Below, one piece after another: positions 44,617 through 52,984 of a DNA stretch of 64,000 nt. Source of the stretch: Rhodanobacteraceae bacterium (GTDB lineage: Bacteria; Pseudomonadota; Gammaproteobacteria; Xanthomonadales; Rhodanobacteraceae); assembly GCA_016790075.1 (NCBI GenBank), contig JAEUPP010000020.1:1-64000 (forward strand), in the 5' to 3' direction. Position 1 is the first letter of the stretch. Each line of letters opens with the position of its first letter. Both the position numbers and the translations under genes were made by a program. The notes under the pieces were generated by a model that saw only the letters and a list, made by a program, of their open reading frames with translations, was not told where the DNA came from and did no database searches.

Positions 44617-45744
44617 GTGAGCCATTCGCTGCACCTGCTGCCCAATTTTTCCTCGCCGGATGCGGCGGCTTCAGCTGGGTCGGACACCGAAAGCGGGGCG
44701 TACCTGGCGTTGACGCCGGAAGCCCTCTCGGCCTTGCTGAAGGTGGCAGGGCCGGACCAACCTGTTACCTTGAAAGGCGTCGCGTCGGAGGTTTACGCGT
44801 ATCCCAAGGGCAGCGTGCCGAAGGGCTACTACGGCCGGCTCGGTCTGGGTGGGGCGTCCGTCCGGTTTCGCGTGAGCGCCGAGTCGGCGCCCGCCAACGG
44901 GGAGGCCTGCGTCATCCACGGCGCGCTGACCGTCAGGCCCATCGGCGCCGGTGATCGCGACGGCGGGCAGTGGAAGGCCACTCACGAGGTGCTTCTGGTT
45001 GGTGCAAAGGTCGGCACGTGGCAGCCCGCGAAGCCGGCCAATCTTGAGGCTGAGGCGGTCCACGCGCTGCGCCGCGACGACACGCGTACGCCCCTAGCGT
45101 CCTGGGTGGCACGCAGCGGGACTCGATCCTTGCTGGTCATCGCGTCCAGCGGCGTGGCCGCCGACTTCCTCGTGGGACTCGACAAAGAAAAATCGGGCGT
45201 GGCGCTGACGGTCGTCCGCGGCCGTTTCGACGAAGCCGACGCGTTCCTGGACGTGTTCCACGGCATCGATTGGACCGGCGTGGAGGCTGTGGCCGTGGTG
45301 CGCGGCGGCGGTGGGGGGATCGACGCGGTGGGCAACTCGCCGCGGGTCGTCCAGGCACTCATCGAGCTGGACAAGCCGTTCTACGCGGCTTTGGGGCACA
45401 CCGATTCCGTTTGCCTCATCGACAAGTTCGCCGACGAATCGTTCGTCGTGCCGCATGCGTTCGGGGCCGCGTTGGCGGACGCGGTGGCCGACGCGGCGGC
45501 GCGGCGCCAGCAGGAAGAAAAGTGGCAGCGCGGGCAGGCGGATCTGCAGCGGATGCGCGCCGAAGTGAACGCCGCGCGTGCGGCGCAGCAACCCGTCTCG
45601 GCGCCTGCGCCTCCGGTGGCCCAGCAGCGCGAGAAACCGAAACCGCTGGATTACCTGTTCGTCGTGCCCATCACGCCGAAGGTGCTGGCCGGTGCGGCGC
45701 TGGTGCTGTTCATCGTGTTTTTGTGGGGGCGGTACGGCGGGTGA
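44617..45744 (+). CDS. Membrane-anchored exonuclease VII large-subunit-like protein
   Basis: A 375-residue protein. GTG 44617 has GGAG nine bases upstream; ATG 44566 is an in-frame alternative. The N-terminal part resembles an OB-fold (GEACVIHGALTVRPIG). The middle follows the XseA pattern: LLVIASSGVAADFL, VAVVRGGGGGIDAVGNSPRVVQ (near residue 229) and ALGHTDSVCLIDKFADESFVVPHAF, equivalent to the family's GRGGGS and GHExD segments. A charged helical stretch and one C-terminal membrane span (VLAGAALVLFIVFLWG) follow; true XseA has no membrane anchor. No small subunit gene is nearby. An effector-like nuclease homologue, possibly of a defence system, is inferred; activity is uncertain. Confidence 0.7.
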   Translation: MSHSLHLLPNFSSPDAAASAGSDTESGAYLALTPEALSALLKVAGPDQPVTLKGVASEVYAYPKGSVPKGYYGRLGLGGASVRFRVSAESAPANGEACVIHGALTVRPIGAGDRDGGQWKATHEVLLVGAKVGTWQPAKPANLEAEAVHALRRDDTRTPLASWVARSGTRSLLVIASSGVAADFLVGLDKEKSGVALTVVRGRFDEADAFLDVFHGIDWTGVEAVAVVRGGGGGIDAVGNSPRVVQALIELDKPFYAALGHTDSVCLIDKFADESFVVPHAFGAALADAVADAAARRQQEEKWQRGQADLQRMRAEVNAARAAQQPVSAPAPPVAQQREKPKPLDYLFVVPITPKVLAGAALVLFIVFLWGRYGG

Positions 45745-46082
45745 CGCGAGGTGTTTCCGGGGTCGGTGCACCGGACCCCGCGGGCACCCTTCGCGGCATC
45801 GATGGGAGCTGCGATCCGTTTGAAATTTGCTTGGTTCTGTTCGATCGACCAGCCCCAACGTCAGGAGAACCCACGGATGCCGAAGTGGCTGTCCCCGTTC
45901 CTCAAGGGGCTATCGTTGGCCCGGCCTTGCCGTTTGCGTCAGCCGGATCACCCGTTCGCCCACCGTTTGCCGGGGCGCAGTTGTTTCAAGGTGCTAAGGC
46001 GCGTCACGTGACAGGAAAATGCTAGGCCTGCCCGTTGTTAACCATGTAACAATCTACGCAATGTGGCAGCGAGGAAAGGGTC
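45745..46082. other. Intergenic gap
   Basis: No gene supported. It holds a near-perfect palindrome just after the exonuclease VII-like gene and, at its right end, the ribosome binding site of the small gene at 46083. Confidence 0.45.
45759..45779. repeat. Near-perfect 21-nt palindrome
   Basis: GGGGTC, then the self-complementary GGTGCACC, then GGACCCC. One base is missing for full symmetry. It starts 15 bases after the stop of the upstream gene. No T-run, so either an operator or a weak terminator. Confidence 0.5.
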
Positions 46083-46295
46083 ATGAGTTTTCCGCCAGCG
46101 GGGCGAGTTCCCAGGCAGCGCGTTCGCGTCGTTCTGGTCTGCGAAATCGACCAACAGACAGGCGAAGTGATTTCGAGAGACTTTTATGTGGTGAGCGCGG
46201 CCTCGCCGCCGGTAATTCACGGGGGACCTTTTGGATCGCTTGAAGCAGCTACAAAGTGGATACGGGAAAACGCCAACCGTTTCGACTACTCGTAG
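46083..46295 (+). CDS. Small protein of unknown function (70 aa)
   Basis: ATG is preceded by GAGGAAAGGG, a strong ribosome binding site. The protein (MSFPPAGRVPRQRVRVVLVC, then EIDQQTGEVISRDFYVVS) has a strand-rich start and an amphipathic helix (SLEAATKWIRENANRF). No signal or membrane span and no family recognised. Confidence 0.55.
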   Translation: MSFPPAGRVPRQRVRVVLVCEIDQQTGEVISRDFYVVSAASPPVIHGGPFGSLEAATKWIRENANRFDYS

Positions 46296-46357
46296 TGTTT
46301 CGTTGCGCTCTAAGGCGTCATGTGTATCGGGTAACCAGTTATTCTTGCCGATCGCCT

Positions 46358-46621
46358 CTACTTCTCGGTGTATCCGGGAAACTCTTTTGCGTGTTCGGGA
46401 TTTTGAACGTCCGTGATCAGCAGATCTTTTCTGTATCGCAACACGGGGACTACGTCGGTGCGTTGGCCGTGCCAGTAGGCGATGCATGCCTCGGTAGCCT
46501 TCGAAGCTTCCTCCACGGATTTTTCAACTGGGAGCCGATGGAGGGCGGCGATGAAGGCTTGAGTCCAGAGTTCGCTGACGGTTGTGCTCATGGGGTTCTC
46601 GGAGCTGCTTGAATGCGCCAT
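46358..46621 (-). CDS. Small cytoplasmic protein of unknown function (87 aa)
   Basis: On the reverse strand, GAGGAAAG lies about nine bases before the ATG at 46621; the ATG at 46591 (MSTTVSELWTQ) is an alternative. A helical protein with WTQAFIAALHRLPVEKSVEE and VPVLRYRKDLLITDV. No recognised domain. It is convergent with the small gene at 46083. Confidence 0.5.
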   Translation of the reverse strand: MAHSSSSENPMSTTVSELWTQAFIAALHRLPVEKSVEEASKATEACIAYWHGQRTDVVPVLRYRKDLLITDVQNPEHAKEFPGYTEK

Positions 46622-46899
46622 GCAAACAGGCTTTCCTCGGTTGTCAAGCCCATCAAACGGAAGCCTTAAGGTGTGTGCCGATTGCCCCAGGAGGTGTGCC
46701 GGAATTGCCGGTTTCGCCGGGCGTTCTGAGTGCCGACCGCGAGCAGGGGAGGGAGCCCTGGCTTGACGGCAATGGCCTGCGTTCGCGGGCGGAAAAGCTG
46801 AAGCCACAGTGCCGTGAGCGACGTTGTCGCGACTCCCGGTCTGTTTTCCGTGGCTGCTCGCCGTCTCTGGTCGCGATCACCGGCCAAGTACTGCGGGTG

Positions 46900-47904
46900 C
46901 TAGAGCTTGACGATGAAACTCGTGACGATGGACGGCTGCACGTTCGGGTGCGCCTGTCCGCCGCCGGCGGAACCCGTCGCGGCGGTGGCGTAGGTCGTCG
47001 CGCTGCCCGCCAAGTTGTTGCCGATCACCGAGCCGCTGAACGGTGGGTCGGGGTTGTCGTCCTCGCTGGCCGGTAAAGTGATGCCGGTGTGCGCGTGGCT
47101 CGGCAGTTGCGCCACCGAAAGGGTTTGCGCTTGCGCACCGCCGCTCGCGCCAAGCAGTGCGCCGTCGATGCCACTGACACCGAGCGTCAACCGATTCGCG
47201 GCAGCGCCGCCCATCGTGTCGAGTCCGACGTTGGCTCGGCCGCGCCGATCCGGCACGGGCAGCCGCTTGTTCGCAGCAAAATCTGCATCGGCAGAGGCTC
47301 CCCGAGTTGTCGGCAGTCCGGCCGAGGTTTCAATCGGCAGCACGGCGTTGTCGAACGCCGTCCAGAGCACGCGGTAGAGCGCCAGCGTGTCCGCGTTGGC
47401 CCGGTTCGTCGCACCGGACGAAGCGCTGCCGATGGTGCGCCCGTCGGACCAGACCCAGCCGCCCTCGGGCAGCGTCGTGCTGTCGATCGCGAGCACGACA
47501 CCCGTAGGCAGCACCGATCCGCCGAGAGCCTGCAAGGCCGTCTGTGCATAGGGGGCGGCGGTGATTTCCTGTCGGGGCGTCAGCGTGGTGAACGCGCCGG
47601 TTGACGCGCCGTCGCGAACACCGATTTGAAGGAAGACCCGGTCGCCAACGAAGAACCCATCGCCAAAATCGAGCACGGTGGTGAACACGCCGCCGTCCAC
47701 CACGACGTCATCGACCTGCAGCGGCGCGGCCAGTGCGCTCCCGGACGTCACCGCGCTGAACGGTTCGAACGCCAAGTCCACCGTCCCGTTGACGGGCGCG
47801 CCGCCGAATTCCAGGCTGCCCTGGTAGGTGAACCGCGAGGTCAGTGGAGCGGCGGTCACGCCGCACGACGCAAAGGCCAGAAAAACAAGGATGAGCAAGC
47901 GCAT
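46900..47904 (-). CDS. Secreted protein with phage tail-collar-like domain
   Basis: A 334-residue protein with signal peptide MRLLILVFLAFASCGVTA; ATG 47904 has GAG eight bases upstream and ATG 47913 is possible. The N-terminal part (SRFTYQGSLEFGGAPVNG) is a domain common in secreted bacterial proteins. The C-terminal half is a tail-collar module: VLAIDSTTLPEGGWVWSDG, LPVPDRRGRANVGLD, QLPSHAHTG and a terminal PNVQPSIVTSFIVKL, as in phage tail-fibre tips. There is no phage context, so this is likely a cellular secreted protein that borrowed the fold. It follows the small gene at 47923 in an operon. Confidence 0.75.
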   Translation of the reverse strand: MRLLILVFLAFASCGVTAAPLTSRFTYQGSLEFGGAPVNGTVDLAFEPFSAVTSGSALAAPLQVDDVVVDGGVFTTVLDFGDGFFVGDRVFLQIGVRDGASTGAFTTLTPRQEITAAPYAQTALQALGGSVLPTGVVLAIDSTTLPEGGWVWSDGRTIGSASSGATNRANADTLALYRVLWTAFDNAVLPIETSAGLPTTRGASADADFAANKRLPVPDRRGRANVGLDTMGGAAANRLTLGVSGIDGALLGASGGAQAQTLSVAQLPSHAHTGITLPASEDDNPDPPFSGSVIGNNLAGSATTYATAATGSAGGGQAHPNVQPSIVTSFIVKL

Positions 47905-47922
47905 GGTGGGCATCTCGGTGGT

Positions 47923-48186
47923 TTACTGCTGAAAGCCGTCGCGGAAAATGCGGTCGCTGAGCCGTCCCGGCCAGAAGCCGCCGTTGAGCCGGAATCCGCC
48001 GCCCGTGTGCGCCCCGGCGTCGTGCTGGCCCAGGGTTGCTCTGAGGGACCAGCCGCCTCCTTGCGCTGTGGTTGAAGGCAGCGCGACGCTGCGTCGAATC
48101 CTGTAGGCCTCGTTCGGCGCCGAAATCGCGACGGTGGTTGTCAGGGCGACCAAGGAACCAAAGCACGTTTTGATGAGCGGGTGCAT
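47923..48186 (-). CDS. Small secreted protein ending in DRIFRDGFQQ
   Basis: An 87-residue protein with a signal peptide (IKTCFGSLVALTTTVAISA). The body contains GGGWSLRATLGQHDAGAHTG and GGFRLNGGFWPG, a short motif known from many secreted proteins of environmental bacteria. It ends with DRIFRDGFQQ, a variant of the D-x-x-F-x-x-G-F-E tag seen in two other exported proteins here. First gene of a two-gene operon with the tail-collar protein (gap about 10-20 bp). Confidence 0.65.
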   Translation of the reverse strand: MHPLIKTCFGSLVALTTTVAISAPNEAYRIRRSVALPSTTAQGGGWSLRATLGQHDAGAHTGGGFRLNGGFWPGRLSDRIFRDGFQQ

Positions 48187-48517
48187 TGGTGTCTCCGTGA
48201 ACAGGCAACAAGCGGCAGGGTTGCCGGTTCCTGTACTCGTGCCACATCTGGGCGAAACCTCTCAGGTTGGCGGGAAAATTCCTGAAGAGTTCCGTACGCC
48301 GGTGCCCGGTTCGGCCGTGCGTAGCCCGTTGCGTGTTCTGCCGAAGTAGGGCGTTTGACCCGGCGAAAGTTGGCTCGATCGGCGCGCGCGTATCGTCGGG
48401 CAGCCACTCTTCTTACGGCCCCGGGAAGACGACCACGGCGGTGCAGAACCCAGCCCCCGACTTGCTCTTCACCGCGGGATCTCGATGGAACGCCAGATTG
48501 CTGGAGTTGCCGGTAGT
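48187..48517. other. Divergent intergenic region
   Basis: Lies between the reverse-strand secreted-protein pair and the forward zinc-ribbon gene and must hold promoters for both. No gene, hairpin or clear promoter seen. Confidence 0.4.
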
Positions 48518-49414
48518 ATGGCCTCGAAGCCACCAGTGATGTTCCTCATGGACAGTTTTCGAGCGCGTGCACATCAGTGCTTGTCAGCCGCCCGGATCGA
48601 GATGGAGAGCGGGGATTCGGCTCGCCTTTCTTTTGCGGCGCTTCGCCTTCGGATGGCGCTTGAAGCGCTGACTTACGAACGCGCGCAGGCTTACCGCAAC
48701 CACATCGATCCCGAAGACAGCGATGCGTGGCAGCCGAAGAAGGTTCTGGACGCCCTGTTGGCGGTCGATCCCAACGCAGACCAAGGCGGCACTTTGGCGG
48801 TTGGGCTCCAAGAGGCCTATGGCGTTCCATCTAGGAACATGAACGTTGTTGGCACGGAGCACGTCGTCAGTTTGGCCACGGTCAAGAAGCACTACGATGC
48901 CTTGGGGTCCTTCCTGCACCTGCCGACGATCAAACAACTTCGTGAAAAAGGCGACCCCAAACCTGAGTCCGTGCGCAAACACTGCGAAGCCGTGGCGGCT
49001 GCCGTTGAACGGGCGTTGTCGTCGCCCGTATGGAACGTGGTCATGTATGGTGCAATCGACTTCAAGTGCCAGCGATGCAGCGAGCCGATCGAACGAGCGG
49101 TACCGTTGGTGCCGCATCGATTCGTGACGACGTGCCCGAAATGCAAGGCAGCTTACCGGCTGGATGGCGAAGCCGACGGCCCGGTCGCTATCACGGCCGC
49201 TGCCGCACCCGTGCGTTGCCACCATGAGGCCTGCTCGGGAGAGCACAATTTGTGGCCGGACGAAGCGAAGCCAGGTACTTCGTGGACGTGTCGCGAATGC
49301 GGTGCGCGCTATACGCTCGTGTTGCGTACACAGCTCATTGTGGACGAGAAAAAAGAGAACGCCCAGCCTTCGCACGACGAAAATCTGGAGACGCCGCTAC
49401 ACGCAGCAGGGTAG
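48518..49414 (+). CDS. Helical protein with two C-terminal zinc ribbons
   Basis: A 298-residue protein; ATG 48518 has GGAG 11 bases upstream, with ATGs at 48485, 48540 and 48549 also in frame. The N-terminal 170 residues are helical (ARAHQCLSAARIEMESGD, LRMALEALTYERAQAYR) and loosely resemble HEPN-type RNase or abortive-infection helices, but no catalytic R-x4-6-H is obvious. The C-terminal part has two zinc ribbons: CQRC...CPKC and CHHEAC...CREC. Binding of nucleic acid or protein is likely; function unknown. Confidence 0.6.
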   Translation: MASKPPVMFLMDSFRARAHQCLSAARIEMESGDSARLSFAALRLRMALEALTYERAQAYRNHIDPEDSDAWQPKKVLDALLAVDPNADQGGTLAVGLQEAYGVPSRNMNVVGTEHVVSLATVKKHYDALGSFLHLPTIKQLREKGDPKPESVRKHCEAVAAAVERALSSPVWNVVMYGAIDFKCQRCSEPIERAVPLVPHRFVTTCPKCKAAYRLDGEADGPVAITAAAAPVRCHHEACSGEHNLWPDEAKPGTSWTCRECGARYTLVLRTQLIVDEKKENAQPSHDENLETPLHAAG

Positions 49415-49599
49415 GCTGATTCGGGCGGACGACTGCCGTGTTGGCGCTGGCCCAATTCAGCTCCTGGCGCGGATGGCGTTTGGGGAGCTAGAGAGCACGC
49501 CGCATTTCGCCAGCCTGGAGCGGCTTGACGCGTCCCGGTGGCGCGTGGTCCGACTGGTGCGGCCGGCAGTGTTCGGGCCGATCAGCCCTCCGGCATCGC

Positions 49600-50664
49600 T
49601 CAGACCACCGACCTGAGAGCCCTTACGGTGCTCACCAACGCCCCCTGGTGCCGCACGCCCGTTTTGCCGAACACCGATTTCAAGCGGGTCCTCGCCGCGC
49701 CCGCGGTAACGCCCATTGCTGCCGCGGCTTCCGCCAGGTCGGCGCCGTCCGCCAGCCGCGCCGCCAGCTCGGCCTCCCGCGGAGTCAGGCCATACACGGT
49801 CGCCAAGGCGTGGCGCACGCCGCCGGCGTGCACGGCCTCAATGGGCTCCACGAAGACCACGGACCGGACGGACCCGAACGCCCCACCGCCGGGCAACGGG
49901 TGCATCGCCAGGTGCGCCGCCACGCGGCCGTCGCGCTCGTGCAGTGCGGCGGGTCCCGGGCCGACCGGGTGCATCGAGGCGTGGGTCGGATGCACCGGGG
50001 TCAATCGTCCGCCCTGCAGGCGCAGCAGCGTTCGGCTGCGCAGCAGTGCCTCGGCGGCGGCGTTCCACCGCGTGCAACGGCCGCGTTCGTCGAGGCAAAA
50101 CACCGCGGTCCCCAGGCGGTCGAGGGCCTGCACGGCGTCCCACGCGTGGCCGTCGGCCGGCGTCAGGCGGCCCCTCAAGCGGCACGCGTTGGCCCAATGC
50201 GGCCCGAGCTGACTCAGCCACGCCCGTTCGTCCGCGCCGTACGCCCCCCGGCGCGCGGAACGGAGCAGGGTCAGACTCACCACCCGGTCCGCCGTGCGCT
50301 CGCCGACGATTCCGGCGCCGTGGTCCACGTCCATGGGGCGGAGGAAGTCGCGCCAGAACGGCGTGCGGCGCAGCCCGGCGAGGGGCAGGACGTCGTCGGG
50401 TACGACGACCGACCCGGCTGCTGGCCCCTGGCGCTCGTCCGCCGGGCGCCACGGGTTGCCCGCGGCGTGCGTCAGTTCGAAGGCCAACGCCATGTCGGCG
50501 CCCTGGCCGAAAAACGCCGGCAGCGTTTGCCGCCGCGTCGCCACATCGACCTGCAAAACCGCCGCGGCGTGGCTGCGCGTTTCGGCGCACACCCCAGCCA
50601 GAAACGCAGAAGCCCAGTCGGTTTCGCCCAGGTTTGCGAAGAGATCCCCAATCAACCGTTCCAT
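49600..50664 (-). CDS. LuxR-family transcriptional regulator with PAS/GAF-like sensor
   Basis: A 354-residue protein; the start has GGGGATGAGG upstream. Residues about 1-280 are an alpha/beta sensor region of PAS/GAF character (AVFCLDERGRCTRWNAAAE is a typical PAS segment). The C-terminal 60 residues form a LuxR-type helix-turn-helix: LTPREAELAARLADGADL, then AAAAMGVTAGAARTRLKSVF. No receiver Asp or autoinducer-binding signature is evident. The intergenic region to the divergent BON gene has an 18-bp perfect palindrome, a candidate operator. Confidence 0.8.
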   Translation of the reverse strand: MERLIGDLFANLGETDWASAFLAGVCAETRSHAAAVLQVDVATRRQTLPAFFGQGADMALAFELTHAAGNPWRPADERQGPAAGSVVVPDDVLPLAGLRRTPFWRDFLRPMDVDHGAGIVGERTADRVVSLTLLRSARRGAYGADERAWLSQLGPHWANACRLRGRLTPADGHAWDAVQALDRLGTAVFCLDERGRCTRWNAAAEALLRSRTLLRLQGGRLTPVHPTHASMHPVGPGPAALHERDGRVAAHLAMHPLPGGGAFGSVRSVVFVEPIEAVHAGGVRHALATVYGLTPREAELAARLADGADLAEAAAAMGVTAGAARTRLKSVFGKTGVRHQGALVSTVRALRSVV

Positions 50665-50684
50665 GCCTCATCCCCGAGGTCGTC

Positions 50685-50702
50685 CATTCCCAATTGGGAA
50701 TG
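50685..50702. promoter_or_regulatory. 18-bp perfect palindrome between luxR-type and BON genes
   Basis: CATTCCCAATTGGGAATG is fully self-complementary. It lies 20 bp upstream of the regulator start and 70 bp upstream of the BON gene, in the place and of the size expected for a dimeric regulator such as the LuxR-type protein. Confidence 0.6.
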
Positions 50703-50771
50703 CCGCGTACGAAGCCCGATGCGGAGGATTCCCGGTGCGCCACCTGCGGCGCCCACCGGAGTTTCGCCGTC

Positions 50772-51092
50772 GTGCCAACGTTCAAACTTTCGCGCTTTTT
50801 TCCCGCGCTGTTCCTCAGCCTCAGCTTGGCTCCGGCCTTCGCCGCGGAGAAGGCAAACCGCCCCGAAAGCCCCGAAGCCGACGCGCTGACGAAGGCGCTC
50901 ATCGAACGCCGGCTGAGCCAGGACGATTTGGCCCTCTACCACCGGCTGGACGTGGCGGTCCTCGACGGGGTCGCGATGTTGAGGGGTACGGCCCGCACGC
51001 GGCAGGCCCGCGATGCCATTTTGCGCGAGGTCGAGAAAGTCGCTGGGGTGCTGGCGGTGCAGAACGCGATCGAAATCGAACCCGCGCCGTAG
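50772..51092 (+). CDS. Exported BON-domain protein
   Basis: A 106-residue protein with GGAG ten bases before GTG 50772; ATG 50700 is in frame but would give a long pre-sequence and sits in the palindrome. Signal peptide FKLSRFFPALFLSLSLAPAFA. The mature part carries one BON domain (HRLDVAVLDGVAMLRGTA, VEKVAGVLAVQNAIEIEP), a fold that binds phospholipid or protein in periplasmic proteins such as OsmY. Divergent to the LuxR-type gene. Confidence 0.75.
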   Translation: MPTFKLSRFFPALFLSLSLAPAFAAEKANRPESPEADALTKALIERRLSQDDLALYHRLDVAVLDGVAMLRGTARTRQARDAILREVEKVAGVLAVQNAIEIEPAP

Positions 51093-51359
51093 GTGGCCGC
51101 CATTCCGTATTTCAGCATCCAACGCGTGGCGGCCCTGGTCGTCGAGGCCGCCGCACCCCACCGCCCCGGCTTCGACCCCTCCGAGCGCCTGGGCCGCGAG
51201 CTTCGCCGCGTGCTGGCCGACCTGCCGACCGCGGCGATTCCGGACGAGCTGCACGCCGCGCTGGCCAGTGGTGCGGCGGTCGGACCGGACGCCGCCCGAT
51301 GGTTGCCCCGGGTCCAACGATGGCTCGCCGACGAGTGCGCCCGCTCGTCTCTTTCTTGA
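51093..51359 (+). CDS. Hypothetical 88-residue protein
   Basis: Begins at a GTG directly after the BON-gene stop, so it is probably translated from the same message. Sequence is helical (FDPSERLGRELRRVLADL, DAARWLPRVQRWLADECAR) with no signal or membrane span. No family recognised; the frame could be fortuitous because the DNA is very GC-rich. Confidence 0.45.
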   Translation: MAAIPYFSIQRVAALVVEAAAPHRPGFDPSERLGRELRRVLADLPTAAIPDELHAALASGAAVGPDAARWLPRVQRWLADECARSSLS

Positions 51360-51555
51360 CGCGCGCGGCTCGCGCCCGGCGTCACCGCCGGCTGCGAACG
51401 CCGCGGCCGTTTCTTTCCTTTTTGCACCCACGATCGCCGTCCGGTCCGCCGTTGGGCTGAGCATGACGTACTCGTTTATCACGTACAAACGCACGCTTCG
51501 CGTACATCGGGAACGACTTCTAACCTGCGCTTCCCCACGAAGCCGCGCAGAGCCG

Positions 51556-51858
51556 ATGAAACGTTCCTCGTTGCACACCCCCGAATACGCCGCCATCGTG
51601 GCCCTGTTGCGCGACTTGCGCCTGGAGGCCGGCTTGTCCCAAGCGGAGGCGGCCGAGCGCGTGGACCGACCGCAAACGTGGTTGTCGGCGGTCGAGGTGG
51701 GCGGCCGTGGCCTCGATCTGTTGCAGGTGAGGGAGCTCGCGGCCGTCTACGGCTTCGATTTCCCGAGCTTCGCCGTTCGGCTGGAGGGGCGCATCCAGGC
51801 CCAGCCCTACCGCCCGCCGCGCCGGCGCAGGGCCGACGCCGGCACCAGCAAGGCCTGA
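51556..51858 (+). CDS. XRE-family helix-turn-helix regulator (100 aa)
   Basis: A short DNA-binding protein: LLRDLRLEAGLSQAEAAERV followed by RPQTWLSAVEVGGRGLDL is an XRE/HTH_3 domain, and the rest is a basic Pro-rich tail. A close relative is encoded at 52694. Upstream, GTAC occurs three times within 40 bp (51468, 51483, 51502), flanked by CGTTT-N9-AAACG, which could be an operator. No toxin partner gene is adjacent, so it does not look like a simple antitoxin. Confidence 0.75.
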   Translation: MKRSSLHTPEYAAIVALLRDLRLEAGLSQAEAAERVDRPQTWLSAVEVGGRGLDLLQVRELAAVYGFDFPSFAVRLEGRIQAQPYRPPRRRRADAGTSKA

Positions 51859-51898
51859 CCGCCACTACTGCTCACGCCCCAGGCCCGCCAACTGCGGT

Positions 51899-52516
51899 TT
51901 AGCTCAGATCGAGGAGGCGCCGGACCTCGTCGAACACCGCGTTGGCCGTCGCGCCGGTCATGCAGCCCACCACGGGGTAGCTGCGGCCTTCCGCCTCGAC
52001 CTCGATTTGGTACGACAGCGGGAGCAGGGCGTTGGCGTCGGCCGTGTGCCGGGCCGCACCGAGCGCCGCCACGCCGCCGACCACGCCCGAGCCGCCGCCC
52101 GCAGTCGTGATGATCAAACCGTCCAAGGCATTGCGGCACACAAGCCGGTGGATGCTCTTGGCCGCAATCTGCCTCCCGTTTGGCAGCCGAATTGCCTGCG
52201 GGCCGACGCCGAAGCTTCCGGCCGGCGCCCGATGGCGGCGGAAGGTGCTCAGGGATCCCGCGCGGCCGAGGACGTAGCACGCGGCCAGGAAAAACCCGGC
52301 CAGCACGCCGCCCATCGCTTGGGCCGTGCCGATTTGAAGCCCCAAGCTTCCGCCCACCGCGGGGCCGATCGCCAGCAGCCAGACGGGCACCGTCGGGCCG
52401 GTCGCGCCCGCGATCTGGAAGCGCGTCCAGCCACCACCGGCGTCGGAGGTGCGGTAGCTGCTCTGGTTCGGGTGAGGGGCGGCAGGGCTAGGACCCGCTG
52501 CAGCGGTGGCGGACAT
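51899..52516 (-). CDS. Membrane protein of unknown function (205 aa)
   Basis: Start at 52516 has a perfect AGGAGG seven bases upstream, one of the strongest ribosome binding sites here. Two adjacent hydrophobic segments (VPVWLLAIGPAVGGSLGLQI and MGGVLAGFFLAACYVLG) are followed by a soluble domain with GGGSGVVGGVAALGAA. Divergent from the XRE gene at 52694; the shared intergenic region holds overlapping inverted repeats, so both may be controlled by that regulator. Confidence 0.65.
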   Translation of the reverse strand: MSATAAAGPSPAAPHPNQSSYRTSDAGGGWTRFQIAGATGPTVPVWLLAIGPAVGGSLGLQIGTAQAMGGVLAGFFLAACYVLGRAGSLSTFRRHRAPAGSFGVGPQAIRLPNGRQIAAKSIHRLVCRNALDGLIITTAGGGSGVVGGVAALGAARHTADANALLPLSYQIEVEAEGRSYPVVGCMTGATANAVFDEVRRLLDLS

Positions 52517-52618
52517 GGGAAAGCCTCCTGGGTGGAGACCCGGCGGGACGGCGCGGGGCGGCGGCGCCACGAGGGGTCGGTGCGACGGAACGTACCATGC
52601 AGAGTGAGCAAAATAGAT

Positions 52619-52651
52619 GAACTTCACCTTAGCGAAGTTCGTATATACGAA
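52619..52651. promoter_or_regulatory. Overlapping inverted repeats in a divergent promoter region
   Basis: GAACTTC-N8-GAAGTTC (52619-52640) overlaps the perfect 14-bp palindrome TTCGTATATACGAA (52638-52651), about 45 bp upstream of the XRE start. The half-site GAAGTTCGTATA recurs after the XRE gene at 53030. Likely operator of the XRE protein. Confidence 0.65.
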
Positions 52652-52693
52652 TCTCGGGTATAGGTTGGTGGCCGCTTTCCCGGTTGGCGGCCC

Positions 52694-52984
52694 ATGCCCA
52701 AGTCCATTCACCGCGCTGAGTACCTTGTGCTGTGCGAGCTTTTGCGCGACGTGCGTTTGCAGGCGGGGCTGACTCAGGTGGCGCTCGCCAAAAAACTCAA
52801 ACGGCCCCAAACCTTTGTTTCCACGGTCGAGCGGGGGCTGGTCCGCCAAGACTTCCTCCAACTGCGCGACTGGTGCGTGCGCTGCGGTACGGACCTGCAA
52901 GCCCTCTCCGCCGAGTTCGAAGTGCGGCTCAAGGAGGCCAAGAAGGGCGCGCGTCGCGCCAAAGCGGCGGCAGTCCGCGAATGA
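52694..52984 (+). CDS. XRE-family helix-turn-helix regulator (96 aa)
   Basis: Relative of the regulator at 51556. HTH: LLRDVRLQAGLTQVALAKKL, then RPQTFVSTVERGLVRQDF, followed by a Lys/Arg-rich tail. The ATG has no strong ribosome binding site (GGCGGCCC). Position between the double palindrome upstream and a matching half-site downstream, ahead of the Rhs toxin gene, suggests autoregulation and possible control of the toxin locus. Confidence 0.75.
   Translation: MPKSIHRAEYLVLCELLRDVRLQAGLTQVALAKKLKRPQTFVSTVERGLVRQDFLQLRDWCVRCGTDLQALSAEFEVRLKEAKKGARRAKAAAVRE

Noticed and set aside
46900-47904. Prophage remnant, because of the tail-collar domain
   Set aside because: The protein has a signal peptide and a secreted-protein N-terminal domain, and no other phage gene is nearby.
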